NCBI RefSeq assembly: GCF_016653115.1
Contig: NZ_NHRX01000063.1
Coordinates: forward strand, 139,327 to 202,767
Origin: Rhodocyclus purpureus
GTDB lineage: Bacteria; Pseudomonadota; Gammaproteobacteria; Burkholderiales; Rhodocyclaceae
DNA: 63,441 bases
Direction: 5' to 3'
Positions 16,063 to 24,763 of the stretch are shown here, piece by piece. Below the pieces are notes generated by a model, which was not told the origin of the DNA, did not search any database, and saw only the letters and a program-made list of their open reading frames with translations. Positions within the stretch are counted from its first letter, which is position 1. Each line of letters starts with the position of its first letter. The translations under genes and the position numbers were made by a program.

Positions 16063-19000
16063 CGCCCGCTGCCGAACAGCTGCCGCTTTCGCTCAGCCAA
16101 CTCGAGGTCTGGCTCGACCAGCGCGCCTGGCCGGACAGCACGCACCTCAACATCGGCGGTGGCGCCTATCTCGTGGGGCGTTTCGATGTCGGGCTCCTGC
16201 GCGCGGCCCTGCAGGTACTGACCGATGAAAACGAGTCCCTGCGCCTGGTGCCGCGCTGGTCCGGGGGACAGGAACTGCTCGCCAGCCACGCGGCGCCGCT
16301 CGAGCAGGTCGACCTGTCCGACGAGGCAAATCCGCGCACGGCGATGCGCGACTGGTGGCAGAAGTGGATCGACACCCCGTTTGCCTTCGACGGAACCCCG
16401 CCCTGGCGCTGTGCCCTGCTCCGCCACGACGACAGCCTGCACGGCCTGACCATCCAGTTCCACCACCTGGTCATGGACGGCTGGGGCACCTCGCAGCTCA
16501 TGCAGCGCTGGAGCAGGATCTACAATGCGCTGGCCAGAGGCGAGCCGATACCGCCGCACAACGACCCCGGCTACCGACGCTTCGTCGCCGAGTCGCTCGC
16601 CTACCGGGACTCGCCCGAGTTCGCCGCGGATGGACTGTTCTGGCAGCAACAGCTGCCGGAGTTGCCGCAGCCGCTGTTCGAGCCACGCCACCCGGGCGAG
16701 CCGATGGCCGCCGTCCAGATGGCGCACCTGGGCACGCGGCGCCTGCCACGCGCGCGCTACGACCTGCTGGCGCAGTCGCTGAAACAGGCCGGCGTCCGCC
16801 TCTTCCCCTATTTCATCGCGGTGCTCGCCGCCTGGTTCGCCAGGGCCTACGGGCGGCAGGAGGTGGTGATCGCGCTGCCGACCCTGAACCGTGCGCAGAG
16901 GCGCTATCTGCCGACCTTCGGCATGTTCGTCATGGTCTTTCCGCTGGTCGTCAGGGTTCTGCCGGGGATGACGGTGCGCGAGCTGGTGGCCGCCGTGACT
17001 GCGTCGCTGGCCGACGCGCTTCCCCACCAGCGCTACCCGCTCAGCGAACTGACCAAGCAACTGGGGGCGATCCGCCAGCATCGGGACAGCCTCTTCGACA
17101 TCCTCTTCTCCTACGAGCGGCAAGACTACGACCTCAGCTTCGGCGAGGCCCGCCTCGTCGATAGCCGCCAGATATTTTCCGGGCGCGCGCGTTATCCGCT
17201 CGGGATCACGATCTGCGAATTCCAGGCGGATGCCGACATCGAACTGACGCTGGAAGCGAGCCAGCGCTACTTTTCGGCACCGGAAGTGGACTACCTGGGC
17301 CAGCGCATCGAGCACCTCTTGCAGTTCATGGCCGGGAACCCGGAGCACCCGGTTGCGGCGCTGCCGCTGCTCTCGCCGACCGAGTTCCGGGCGATGACCG
17401 GGCGCCAGGAGGCGCATGCCGGGCCGGTCGCCCCCTACATTCGCCAGTTCGAACGGCAGGTCGCGCTGTCTCCGGCCGCACCCGCCGTGGTCTGGGACGG
17501 CGGCAGCCTGGACTACCTGACGCTGGAGCGCTGGGCCAATCATCTGGCGCGTACCTTGCAGGAGCTCGGCACCGCTGCCGACCGGATCGTCGCGGTGGCG
17601 ATGGAACGCTCGCCGGAGATGCTGGCGGCCTTCCTCGCCGTGAGCAAGGCCGGGGGCGCCTTCCTGCCGCTCGACCCGCACCTGCCGGCGAACCGGCTGC
17701 AGGCCATCCTCGATGACAGCGGCGCGCTGGTGCTGCTGGTGCAGACCGCGCTGCAAACGCACTTTGCCGCGCTCTCCACCCGCGTGCTGGCGATTCCGCC
17801 GCAGCCGGAGTGCTCGGCGGACGCGCATGCGAGTCGTGCGCAGCCTGCCGACCTGGCCTACGTCCTGTTCACCTCGGGATCGACGGGTCGTCCGAAGGGG
17901 GTGATGATCGAGCATGCAGCTCTGGCGCAGCGGCTCGACTGGATCGCCCGCACCTGGGAGATCGGCCCGGCCGATCGCAGCGGCCAATGCACGCAGGCGA
18001 CCTTCGACCCGTCGCTGATCGAACTCTTCGTCCCCCTGATCCGTGGCGCCAGCGTCGCCCTGCCGCCCCCAGGGCGGATTTCGCCGAAGCGCCTGGGGGC
18101 GTTCGTGGTGCGGCACGGGGTCACCTTCATGGCCCTGGTGCCGTCGACGCTGCACGGCCTGCTCGATTCGATCACGGATCGCCCGGCGCTGAAACTTCGC
18201 GTGGCCTGCTGTGGCGGCGAGGTCCTGCACGCCGACCTGGCCCGGCGCTTCGTCGACGAAACCGGCGCGCGCCTGTTCAACGTCTATGGCCCGACCGAAG
18301 CGACGATCTTCGCGACCGCTTGGGACTGTGCGCGCGAGCCTGCCGCAGGCCGGCTTCCGGTCGGGCGGGCGATCGACGCTACGCGCGTCTATGTCCTCGG
18401 CGCGCAGCGGGAGCTGCTGCCCTTCGGCGTCGCCGGTGAAGTCTATATCGCCGGCAGCGGGATCGCCCGCGGCTACCTGAACCGTGCGGAACTGGATCGC
18501 GAGGCTTTCCACGAAGACCCCTTCTTCCCCGGACAGCGCATGTACCGCACCGGCGACCTCGGCTGGCTGGCCACCGACGGAAACCTGCACTTCCTCGGAC
18601 GCATCGACCGCCAGGTCAAGCTGCGCGGCTACCGCATCGAACTCGAGGAAATCGAGGCGGTGATGCAGCGGCTCGACGGAGTCGCTCAGGCAGCAGTCAA
18701 GCTGGTCGACAGCGACGGCCGGACCGTCATCCACGCCTGGGTCGCCGGCTCCCCCGCGCTCTCGGCCAAGCAAGTCCGCGCCCACCTGCTCGCCCACCTG
18801 CCCGACTACATGCTGCCGGCGCAGATCAGCGTCCTCCCCGAATTGCCCTTGCGCGTCAGCGGCAAGATCGCCTACGACCTGCTGCCCGAAACAAGGATCG
18901 CCGCCATCACGGAGGCCTCCCGGGCGCCGGCCACTCCGCTCGAACAGTCCCTTCTGCTCCTGTGGCAGAAGGCATTGAAGCGTACCGAGCTCGGTGTCAC

Positions 19001-19877
19001 CGACAACTTCTTCGACGTCGGCGGCGACTCCCTGGCTGCGCTCGACATCCTAACCGGCGTCGAGAAGCTGGCCGGACGGCCGGTGCCGCTGTTCGTGTTG
19101 ACCGAGAACCCCACCGTCGAGCAGCTTGCCCTGGCGCTCGGGGAGGAGTCGGCGGAGACCGACAGCGGCCGCATCATGCTGCATCTGGGGCGACACCCGG
19201 GCAGCGTGCCGCTCTATTTTGCTGCCTCGGGCCACGGCGACCTGATCCGCTTCCGGCATCTCGCCGCCGCGCTCGGTGACGACTACGACCTGTTCATGCT
19301 GCAGCCGCCGACCGAGCAGCCCTTCGTCGGCTTTGCCGGACTCGCCGCGATCTATGCCGAACAGATCACCAGGCGCGCACAACCGGGAATCCTCGCCGGC
19401 TTCTCGATCGGCGGACTCGCCGCGCTGGAAACCGCCAGGCAACTGCAGGGTAAGGGTTTTCGCGTGCGGGGGCTGTGCCTGGTCGACACCATCTATCCGG
19501 GCCCCCTCTTCCGCAGCGCCGTCCTCTGGCGCGTGCTCGGCTGGCTGACGCGCCGCCTGAACGCCTACGACCTGAGCCTGAACGGCAGGCATCTCGGCGC
19601 CCTGTTCGGCGATCGCGGACTGCGCGCGCAGATCGCGGCGCTGGCCGACTATCGCGTCGGAGCGTTCGCCGGTCCGGTGACCCTGATCAAGTCGTCCGGT
19701 CTGCTGCGCCTGGAACGCTTCCTGTTCAGGCCGTGGCGGCGTCTGTTCGCGGAGCAGTTCATCGAACTCCAGATCCAGGGCATGCACGGTTCGATCTTCG
19801 AGGAAGCGAAGGTCCAGCATCTGGCAGCTGCCTTACGCACATCCAGGGAGCGCACCGATGCGGCGCCCGCCGGATAG
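16047..19877 (+). CDS. Single-module nonribosomal peptide synthetase, C-A-T-TE
   Basis: 1276 residues. The condensation domain (about 1-430) has an intact HHLVMDG at residues 139-145. The adenylation domain (about 450-930) has FTSGSTGRPKG at 608, NVYGPTEATIFAT, YRTGDLG, GRIDRQVKLRGYRIE and the catalytic lysine in RVSGKIAYD. The carrier domain has FFDVGGDSL with phosphopantetheine Ser995. The C-terminal thioesterase has GFSIGG with Ser1120 and a GMHG histidine motif. All catalytic motifs are present, so it should activate one amino acid, condense an acyl donor onto it and release the product. No other module or phosphopantetheinyl transferase is in the window. A manual GrsA alignment gives specificity positions D-P-I-A-A-C-V-I-F-K, which I cannot assign. 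Confidence 0.95.
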   Translation: MEKDLTPAAEQLPLSLSQLEVWLDQRAWPDSTHLNIGGGAYLVGRFDVGLLRAALQVLTDENESLRLVPRWSGGQELLASHAAPLEQVDLSDEANPRTAMRDWWQKWIDTPFAFDGTPPWRCALLRHDDSLHGLTIQFHHLVMDGWGTSQLMQRWSRIYNALARGEPIPPHNDPGYRRFVAESLAYRDSPEFAADGLFWQQQLPELPQPLFEPRHPGEPMAAVQMAHLGTRRLPRARYDLLAQSLKQAGVRLFPYFIAVLAAWFARAYGRQEVVIALPTLNRAQRRYLPTFGMFVMVFPLVVRVLPGMTVRELVAAVTASLADALPHQRYPLSELTKQLGAIRQHRDSLFDILFSYERQDYDLSFGEARLVDSRQIFSGRARYPLGITICEFQADADIELTLEASQRYFSAPEVDYLGQRIEHLLQFMAGNPEHPVAALPLLSPTEFRAMTGRQEAHAGPVAPYIRQFERQVALSPAAPAVVWDGGSLDYLTLERWANHLARTLQELGTAADRIVAVAMERSPEMLAAFLAVSKAGGAFLPLDPHLPANRLQAILDDSGALVLLVQTALQTHFAALSTRVLAIPPQPECSADAHASRAQPADLAYVLFTSGSTGRPKGVMIEHAALAQRLDWIARTWEIGPADRSGQCTQATFDPSLIELFVPLIRGASVALPPPGRISPKRLGAFVVRHGVTFMALVPSTLHGLLDSITDRPALKLRVACCGGEVLHADLARRFVDETGARLFNVYGPTEATIFATAWDCAREPAAGRLPVGRAIDATRVYVLGAQRELLPFGVAGEVYIAGSGIARGYLNRAELDREAFHEDPFFPGQRMYRTGDLGWLATDGNLHFLGRIDRQVKLRGYRIELEEIEAVMQRLDGVAQAAVKLVDSDGRTVIHAWVAGSPALSAKQVRAHLLAHLPDYMLPAQISVLPELPLRVSGKIAYDLLPETRIAAITEASRAPATPLEQSLLLLWQKALKRTELGVTDNFFDVGGDSLAALDILTGVEKLAGRPVPLFVLTENPTVEQLALALGEESAETDSGRIMLHLGRHPGSVPLYFAASGHGDLIRFRHLAAALGDDYDLFMLQPPTEQPFVGFAGLAAIYAEQITRRAQPGILAGFSIGGLAALETARQLQGKGFRVRGLCLVDTIYPGPLFRSAVLWRVLGWLTRRLNAYDLSLNGRHLGALFGDRGLRAQIAALADYRVGAFAGPVTLIKSSGLLRLERFLFRPWRRLFAEQFIELQIQGMHGSIFEEAKVQHLAAALRTSRERTDAAPAG

Positions 19878-20499
19878 GCCACCGCAGACCCGCGCGCTGC
19901 GCATCAAGGCAGCCGCCTTCGTGCTCCTCGTGCTCGCCCTGATCGGCAGCGTCATCGCCTGGCGCTGGACTTCCTTGGGCGAGTGGCTCGAGGTCGATCG
20001 TCTGGTGCATGAACTGCGCCGGCTCGGTGCCGGCATGGGGCCCTTGGCCGCGCTCGGCGCGATCGTCGTCGCCAGCGTCGTCGCCGTCCCGCTGGGCGTG
20101 ATCATCGTCGTCGCGGCGATCGTCTTCGGCCCCTGGGCGGGCAGCGCCTACGTGCTGATCGGCGCTTCGCTCGGGGCGGCGACCAGCTTTGCCCTCGGCA
20201 AGGCCCTCGGCCACGGGGCGCTGCGCGTCCTCGCCGGCGAGCGTGTGAACGCCCTCAGCGAGCGCCTGGCCCGGCGCGGCATCGTGGCGATGATCGTCAT
20301 CAGGATGCTGCCGATCGCCCCGTTTGCCGTGGTCAACATGGTGGCCGGCGCCTCTCACCTGCGCCTTGGCGATTTCCTGATCGGGACGCTGCTCGGCATG
20401 ATTCCTGGAACGCTGTTGATCGCCTGGTCGGTCGAGGGCGTCGTCGGCCTGCTCGGCGGCGCTGACGTCCCGCAGTCCATGCTACAGGCAGCGCACTGA
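19858..20499 (+). CDS. TVP38/TMEM64-family inner-membrane protein
   Basis: 213 residues, about five to six membrane segments. The family core is visible as VVAVPLGVIIVVAAIVFGPWAG, GASLGAATSFALGKALG and RMLPIAPFAVVNMVAGAS, with LLGMIPGTLLIAW. TVP38/DedA relatives include lipid scramblases and flippases. The start overlaps the NRPS stop by 20 bp, making a three-gene translationally coupled operon with the patatin and the NRPS. A role in moving the product or a lipid precursor across the membrane is inferred. It ends 20 bp from the convergent permease gene. Confidence 0.9.
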   Translation: MRRPPDRPPQTRALRIKAAAFVLLVLALIGSVIAWRWTSLGEWLEVDRLVHELRRLGAGMGPLAALGAIVVASVVAVPLGVIIVVAAIVFGPWAGSAYVLIGASLGAATSFALGKALGHGALRVLAGERVNALSERLARRGIVAMIVIRMLPIAPFAVVNMVAGASHLRLGDFLIGTLLGMIPGTLLIAWSVEGVVGLLGGADVPQSMLQAAH

Positions 20500-20519
20500 G
20501 CGCCCGCGGCAGCGCCGCT

Positions 20520-21746
20520 TCACACGCCGTGGCGCAGGGCGTCCACGATGTCGAGCCGGCCGGCCCGCTGCGCCGGGACGACGGTGGCGAGCACGGTGGC
20601 AATGAAGCCGATGGCGCCGGCGATGACGATTTCGAGCGGAACGATGCGGATCAGGGCCGTGTACCCCAGGTTGGCGTTCGGCGGCGGCGGCATCGGGATG
20701 CCGATGGCCGAGATGAGGAGCGCGGCCAGGACACCGCAGGCCATGCCGACGAGGGCGCCGATGACGCCCAGGCACAGGCTCTCGCTCATGATCAGCCGGA
20801 AGATCGTGCTCGATCGGTCGCCGAGCGCGCGCATGGTGGCGAACTCGCGCGTACGTTCGAAGAGGGTCATGTTGATGCTGTTGACCACGCTCAGGATGAC
20901 CATGCACAGGATGATCAGACGCAGCACGCCGAACTGCCGCTCGTAGAGCTTGACCGTCTTGTCGTAGAAATCGGACAGCTCGTTCCAGGTGCTGATCTCG
21001 AAACCGGCGCCGGCAAGCTGCCGTTTCAGGCTGGCGGCAACGGCGGCGGTGTCCCCGGTATGCTCGAGCATGACGACGATCACGTGCGCCGAAGCCGTAT
21101 CCATCAGGATTCTGGCAGCGGTGAGCGGAATGCGCACGGCGCGTGCGTCGAAGTCCTTCGAGAAGCTCTCGAAGACGCCGACGAGTTCGAAGTCGAGGGT
21201 ATTCACCGCACCTTCGGCCAGCGTCATCACCAGCGTCACGCGGTCGCCGACCTTCAAGCCGAGCGAGTGGGCAACTCCCTGGCCGACGACGATGCCGTCC
21301 TCGTCGCTGTCCTTCAGCGCGCGCCCTTCGACGTAACGCAGGTAAGTGCCGATGCCGGCCTCGGCGTCGGCCTCGATCCCTTCGCCGATAATGCCGAGGT
21401 CGCGACGACCGTTGTTGAGGACACCGCGGAAGGCCAGCCGGGCCATCGCGTGATCGATTCCGGGCGCTGCCGCCGAGAGGCTGGCCTTGAGCTGCTCGGG
21501 CGCGTCGATCAGGTACTGCTCGGGGGCACGCGCCTTGCCTTCGCGGTAGCCCTGGCGCGTCACCTGGATATGCCCGGTCTCCGCCTGGATGACCGCTTCG
21601 CCGAGCTGGATGAAGATGTCCTGGACGAAGCCGCCGGCAAGGATCAGGCCGGCAACGCCGATGGCAATCGCCGACAGCGTCGCCAGCGAGCGCGCGCGCT
21701 GGCGGAAGACGTTGCGCAGGGCGAGGGAAAGGAAGGTGCTGGCCAT
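20520..21746 (-). CDS. FtsX/MacB-type ABC transporter permease, second of a pair
   Basis: 408 residues from the ATG at 21746, placed directly after the upstream permease stop (TGACATG). One N-terminal membrane helix (about 18-40), a large periplasmic domain of MacB_PCD type (about 45-270), then three membrane helices of the FtsX fold. The last periplasmic loop carries GIPMPPPPNANLGY. The end is RAGRLDIVDALRHGV, usual for Lol/MacB-type permeases. With its neighbour at 21748 it should form the LolC/LolE-like heterodimer of a mechanotransmission ABC exporter. Confidence 0.92.
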   Translation of the reverse strand: MASTFLSLALRNVFRQRARSLATLSAIAIGVAGLILAGGFVQDIFIQLGEAVIQAETGHIQVTRQGYREGKARAPEQYLIDAPEQLKASLSAAAPGIDHAMARLAFRGVLNNGRRDLGIIGEGIEADAEAGIGTYLRYVEGRALKDSDEDGIVVGQGVAHSLGLKVGDRVTLVMTLAEGAVNTLDFELVGVFESFSKDFDARAVRIPLTAARILMDTASAHVIVVMLEHTGDTAAVAASLKRQLAGAGFEISTWNELSDFYDKTVKLYERQFGVLRLIILCMVILSVVNSINMTLFERTREFATMRALGDRSSTIFRLIMSESLCLGVIGALVGMACGVLAALLISAIGIPMPPPPNANLGYTALIRIVPLEIVIAGAIGFIATVLATVVPAQRAGRLDIVDALRHGV

Positions 21747-21747
21747 G

Positions 21748-22977
21748 TCACTGGTTGCAGCGAAGTGCATCGACGATGTTCATTCGGCTTGCCCTCCAGG
21801 CCGGCATCACGCTTGCCAGCAGCGTCGTCACCAGCGCCAGCACCAGAGCATCGGTGGCGAGCGCGCTGCTGACCAGGATCCTGCCGTCGTAACCGTAAGC
21901 CATTCCCGGCGGCGGCGGCATCGGCACGCCGATCGCGGAGATGAGCGCGGCGAGCAGGGTGCCGATGGCGACGCCGGCGGCGCCACCGGTCAGTCCGAGC
22001 AGCGCGCCCTCGGTCAGGAACAGACGCATCACCTCGCTGCGCCGGGCGCCGATCGCCATGCTGGTGCCGATCTCGGTGGTGCGCTCGAGAACGCTCATGG
22101 TCTGGGTGTTGGAGATGGTCAGCACGATGATCAGGCCGATGATGAGCTTCATCACCCCGACCTGCTTGGAGAACAGTGCGACCGTCTTGTTGTAGAAGTC
22201 GGCCAGGTCGGACCAGGACAGCACCTGAAAATCGGCCACCGGCAGCCGTGCGCGCAAGCGCTCGACGACCGGCCCCGTCTGCTCAGTGTCCTGCAGCGAG
22301 GCAACCCAGGAGGTGGCACCTTCGACACGCATCAGCTTGCGCGCCTGCGCGATGCTGATGCGCAGGGCGTTGTCGTCGAACTCCTTGGTGACGGTCCGGA
22401 AGATGCCGACCACCTCGAGTTCGACGGCGCTGGCGCCACCGTTGGCAGCGGTCGCCAGCAGCACGATGCTGTCGCCGGGGACTACCCCGACGCTGCGCGC
22501 CAGGCCGGCACCGAGGATGGCTTCACGCGCGTCCGCCCGGGCCAGGTCGCGACCGGCGATCATCTCCAACCGCTTGCTGATCGGCCGCTCGCGCTCGGGA
22601 TCGACGCCTTCTCCGATGAACGGAATGGTGACTTCGCCGTGGCTGAGCAGCCCGCTGAACGCCAGGCGCGGGGTGACGCTGCTCACCTCAGGCAGCGCCT
22701 CGATCGCCTTCAGTTCCTCCGAGGCGCCCGGCAGCAGGAAGGAATAAGGATCGGCAATCCCCTTCTCGAAATAGCCGGGGCGGACGATCTGCACGTGGCC
22801 GAGCTGCGAGTGGATCGTGGCCTCGCGCAAGTCGAAGAAGATGAAGTTGATGAAGCCGCCGGCCAGCAGGTAGGCGACGACGCCGCCGAGCACGGTGAGG
22901 CCGGCAACCAGACTCCGGTTGAGATTGCGGGAGAGGTTGCGGATCGACAGCCTGAGATCGGTGACGAAGGTGTTCAT
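21748..22977 (-). CDS. FtsX/MacB-type ABC transporter permease, first of a pair
   Basis: 409 residues from the ATG at 22977. The topology matches the following gene: helix near 22-44, periplasmic domain, three C-terminal helices. The same loop motif occurs as GVPMPPPPGMAYGY, and the end is RASRMNIVDALRCNQ. The two permeases look like an ancient duplication. The ATPase is encoded at 23976 on the other strand. Such permease pairs with a LolA-like carrier usually extract lipids or lipoproteins from the outer leaflet of the inner membrane. Confidence 0.92.
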   Translation of the reverse strand: MNTFVTDLRLSIRNLSRNLNRSLVAGLTVLGGVVAYLLAGGFINFIFFDLREATIHSQLGHVQIVRPGYFEKGIADPYSFLLPGASEELKAIEALPEVSSVTPRLAFSGLLSHGEVTIPFIGEGVDPERERPISKRLEMIAGRDLARADAREAILGAGLARSVGVVPGDSIVLLATAANGGASAVELEVVGIFRTVTKEFDDNALRISIAQARKLMRVEGATSWVASLQDTEQTGPVVERLRARLPVADFQVLSWSDLADFYNKTVALFSKQVGVMKLIIGLIIVLTISNTQTMSVLERTTEIGTSMAIGARRSEVMRLFLTEGALLGLTGGAAGVAIGTLLAALISAIGVPMPPPPGMAYGYDGRILVSSALATDALVLALVTTLLASVMPAWRASRMNIVDALRCNQ

Positions 22978-23129
22978 TGCTGCTCCGTGCTGCGCTGCTG
23001 GCTGCGGCGGCTGCGGGCGGGGCCGCCCTTCCTTCAGCATAGCCCGAGCGGCGCGCCTTTCAGGCTTTTGTCATCGAATACTGGCGGCGGATCGCCCCTC
23101 GCCTGCGGCACACACGACCGCCGCGAGGC

Positions 23130-23924
23130 TCACTGCAGCTTCTTCAGGTAATCCTTGGTGAACATCTTGTCGTCGAGGGCACGCAACTTCATCTCGCTGT
23201 ACTCGAGCACCGACTTCTCGCCGCTGCGCAGAGCGTCCTCCATCACCAGGCGGGTCGGGCGCACCTTGCCGGCGAGCGTGCGGAAGTTCTCGTAGCGGCA
23301 GGTCTTCAGCAGGCGGTTGGACAGCGAGTAAAACTCGGCCTTCAGCGGCCAGGAGTTCTTCTGATTCACCCAGTAGACGACCTTCTGGTAGGTCACGCTG
23401 CGATCGACCGCGGCAAGCTCGAGCACGAGGTAACTCTCGCCATCGATGGTCTCGCTGCGCAGCAGCTTCGGATTGTAGTCGCCGGCGAAGTTGGCCCGCG
23501 CCAGGTCACCGTTGGCCACCTGCCCGGTCAGGCGCTGCGCCAGCGAGATGCGCACCGGCTGCGACACCTCGGGCATGAACACCCAAAGGTCGCGCCCCTT
23601 CATCAGGATGATCTGGCCGCGCTCGGAGGCCGGCTCGGTGATCATGACGATGGTGTTCTCGTTGCCCTTGGACAGGACCCGGTACTTGCGCGTTTCGAGC
23701 GCCCGCTCGGGCTGCGCAGTATTGATGACGATGTCAACCTGGAAAGCCTCGGCCGGGAAGCGAACCTGGTCGGCCTTTTCCACTATACTGCGCGCATAGG
23801 CCTCGTCGGCCTGCGCCATGGCAGCGTCCTGCGCGCAGGCCATGAAAGACTGTGAGGAGAAGGCGATGGCGGCCCCCAGTACGGTGGCCCAGCGCTGCAG
23901 CTTCTTGGCGTAAGTGCGTGACAT
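23130..23924 (-). CDS. LolA-like outer-membrane lipoprotein-sorting family protein
   Basis: 264 residues from the ATG at 23924 with the ribosome binding site GAGGAGG. A signal peptide spans about residues 1-32 (VLGAAIAFSSQSFMACAQD). The mature part has the LolA-like half-barrel pattern: KYRVLSKGNENTIVMITEP, GQIILMKGRDLWVFMPEVSQPVRIS, and the late KVVYWVNQKNSWPLKAEFYS. It is of the LolA_like class that accompanies lipid exporters rather than canonical LolA. It probably shuttles a lipidic cargo across the periplasm from the FtsX permeases to the beta-barrel at 24764. Confidence 0.88.
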   Translation of the reverse strand: MSRTYAKKLQRWATVLGAAIAFSSQSFMACAQDAAMAQADEAYARSIVEKADQVRFPAEAFQVDIVINTAQPERALETRKYRVLSKGNENTIVMITEPASERGQIILMKGRDLWVFMPEVSQPVRISLAQRLTGQVANGDLARANFAGDYNPKLLRSETIDGESYLVLELAAVDRSVTYQKVVYWVNQKNSWPLKAEFYSLSNRLLKTCRYENFRTLAGKVRPTRLVMEDALRSGEKSVLEYSEMKLRALDDKMFTKDYLKKLQ

Positions 23925-23975
23925 GGCAACCTCCTCGCAGGTATTCAATCTTTTCAGCCACGGATCGAGCCAACC

Positions 23976-24743
23976 ATGAACAGCGTCGTCCGCATGGAGC
24001 ACGTCTATCGGGATTATATGCTGGGCGAGCAGACCGTTCGCGCACTCGATGATATTACGATGTCAATCGAAGCGGGTGTCTTTCTCGCCATCTCGGGGCC
24101 GTCCGGAAGCGGCAAGACGACCATGCTCAACCTGATGGGCTGCATCGACCGCCCGAGCCGGGGCTCCGTCTTCATCAACGAGGAGAACGTCTCGGCAAAG
24201 TCAGCGAACGAACTGGCAGACCTGCGCGCACACGCGATCGGCTTCATCTTCCAGACCTTCAACCTGCTGCCGGTGCTCTCGGCCGCCGAAAACGTCGAGT
24301 ATCCGCTGCTGCGCCGCAAGGACGTCTCGCCGGAGGAACGCAAGCGCCGCGTCGATCACTTCCTCGACCTGGTCGGCCTCGCCCGCTACGCCAACAACCG
24401 TCCCAACCAGCTGAGTGGTGGCCAGCGCCAGCGCGTCGCCATCGCCCGCGCGCTGGCGGTCCATCCGGCGATCGTCCTCGCCGACGAACCGACCGCCAAC
24501 CTCGACCGGAAAACCGGACTCGAAATCCTGAAGCTGATGCAGCAGATCAACCGGCAACTCGGCACCACCTTCATCTTCTCCACCCACGACCAGGCCGTCA
24601 TCGACCACGCCAACCGCCTGATCCAGTGCGAGGACGGGACCATCAAGGCCTTTGGCGTGCGCGACGAGGAAGGCAACTGGCAACTGACGCCGGCGCAGCG
24701 GCCCGCCGAGCCCGCGCCCGCAACGGGCCAGCGCGAAGACTGA
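23976..24743 (+). CDS. LolD/MacB-type ABC transporter ATPase
   Basis: 255 residues. Walker A is GPSGSGKTT, followed by the LolD/MacB-type GFIFQTFNLLPVLSAAENVEYPL, the signature LSGGQRQRVAIARAL, Walker B IVLADEPTANLD and the switch FSTHDQAVID. It energises the two permeases on the opposite strand; no other permease is nearby. It diverges from the LolA-like gene with only 51 bp between starts, so the promoters must overlap the coding ends. A TATACT at 23784-23789 inside the LolA-like gene is one possible plus-strand -10. Confidence 0.94.
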   Translation: MNSVVRMEHVYRDYMLGEQTVRALDDITMSIEAGVFLAISGPSGSGKTTMLNLMGCIDRPSRGSVFINEENVSAKSANELADLRAHAIGFIFQTFNLLPVLSAAENVEYPLLRRKDVSPEERKRRVDHFLDLVGLARYANNRPNQLSGGQRQRVAIARALAVHPAIVLADEPTANLDRKTGLEILKLMQQINRQLGTTFIFSTHDQAVIDHANRLIQCEDGTIKAFGVRDEEGNWQLTPAQRPAEPAPATGQRED

Positions 24744-24763
24744 GCGACGCCGGCGAGCGATCC

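Noticed and set aside
16017-18797. A 926-codon minus-strand frame opposite the NRPS
   Set aside because: The NRPS frame carries all C, A, T and TE motifs; the antisense frame is compositional.
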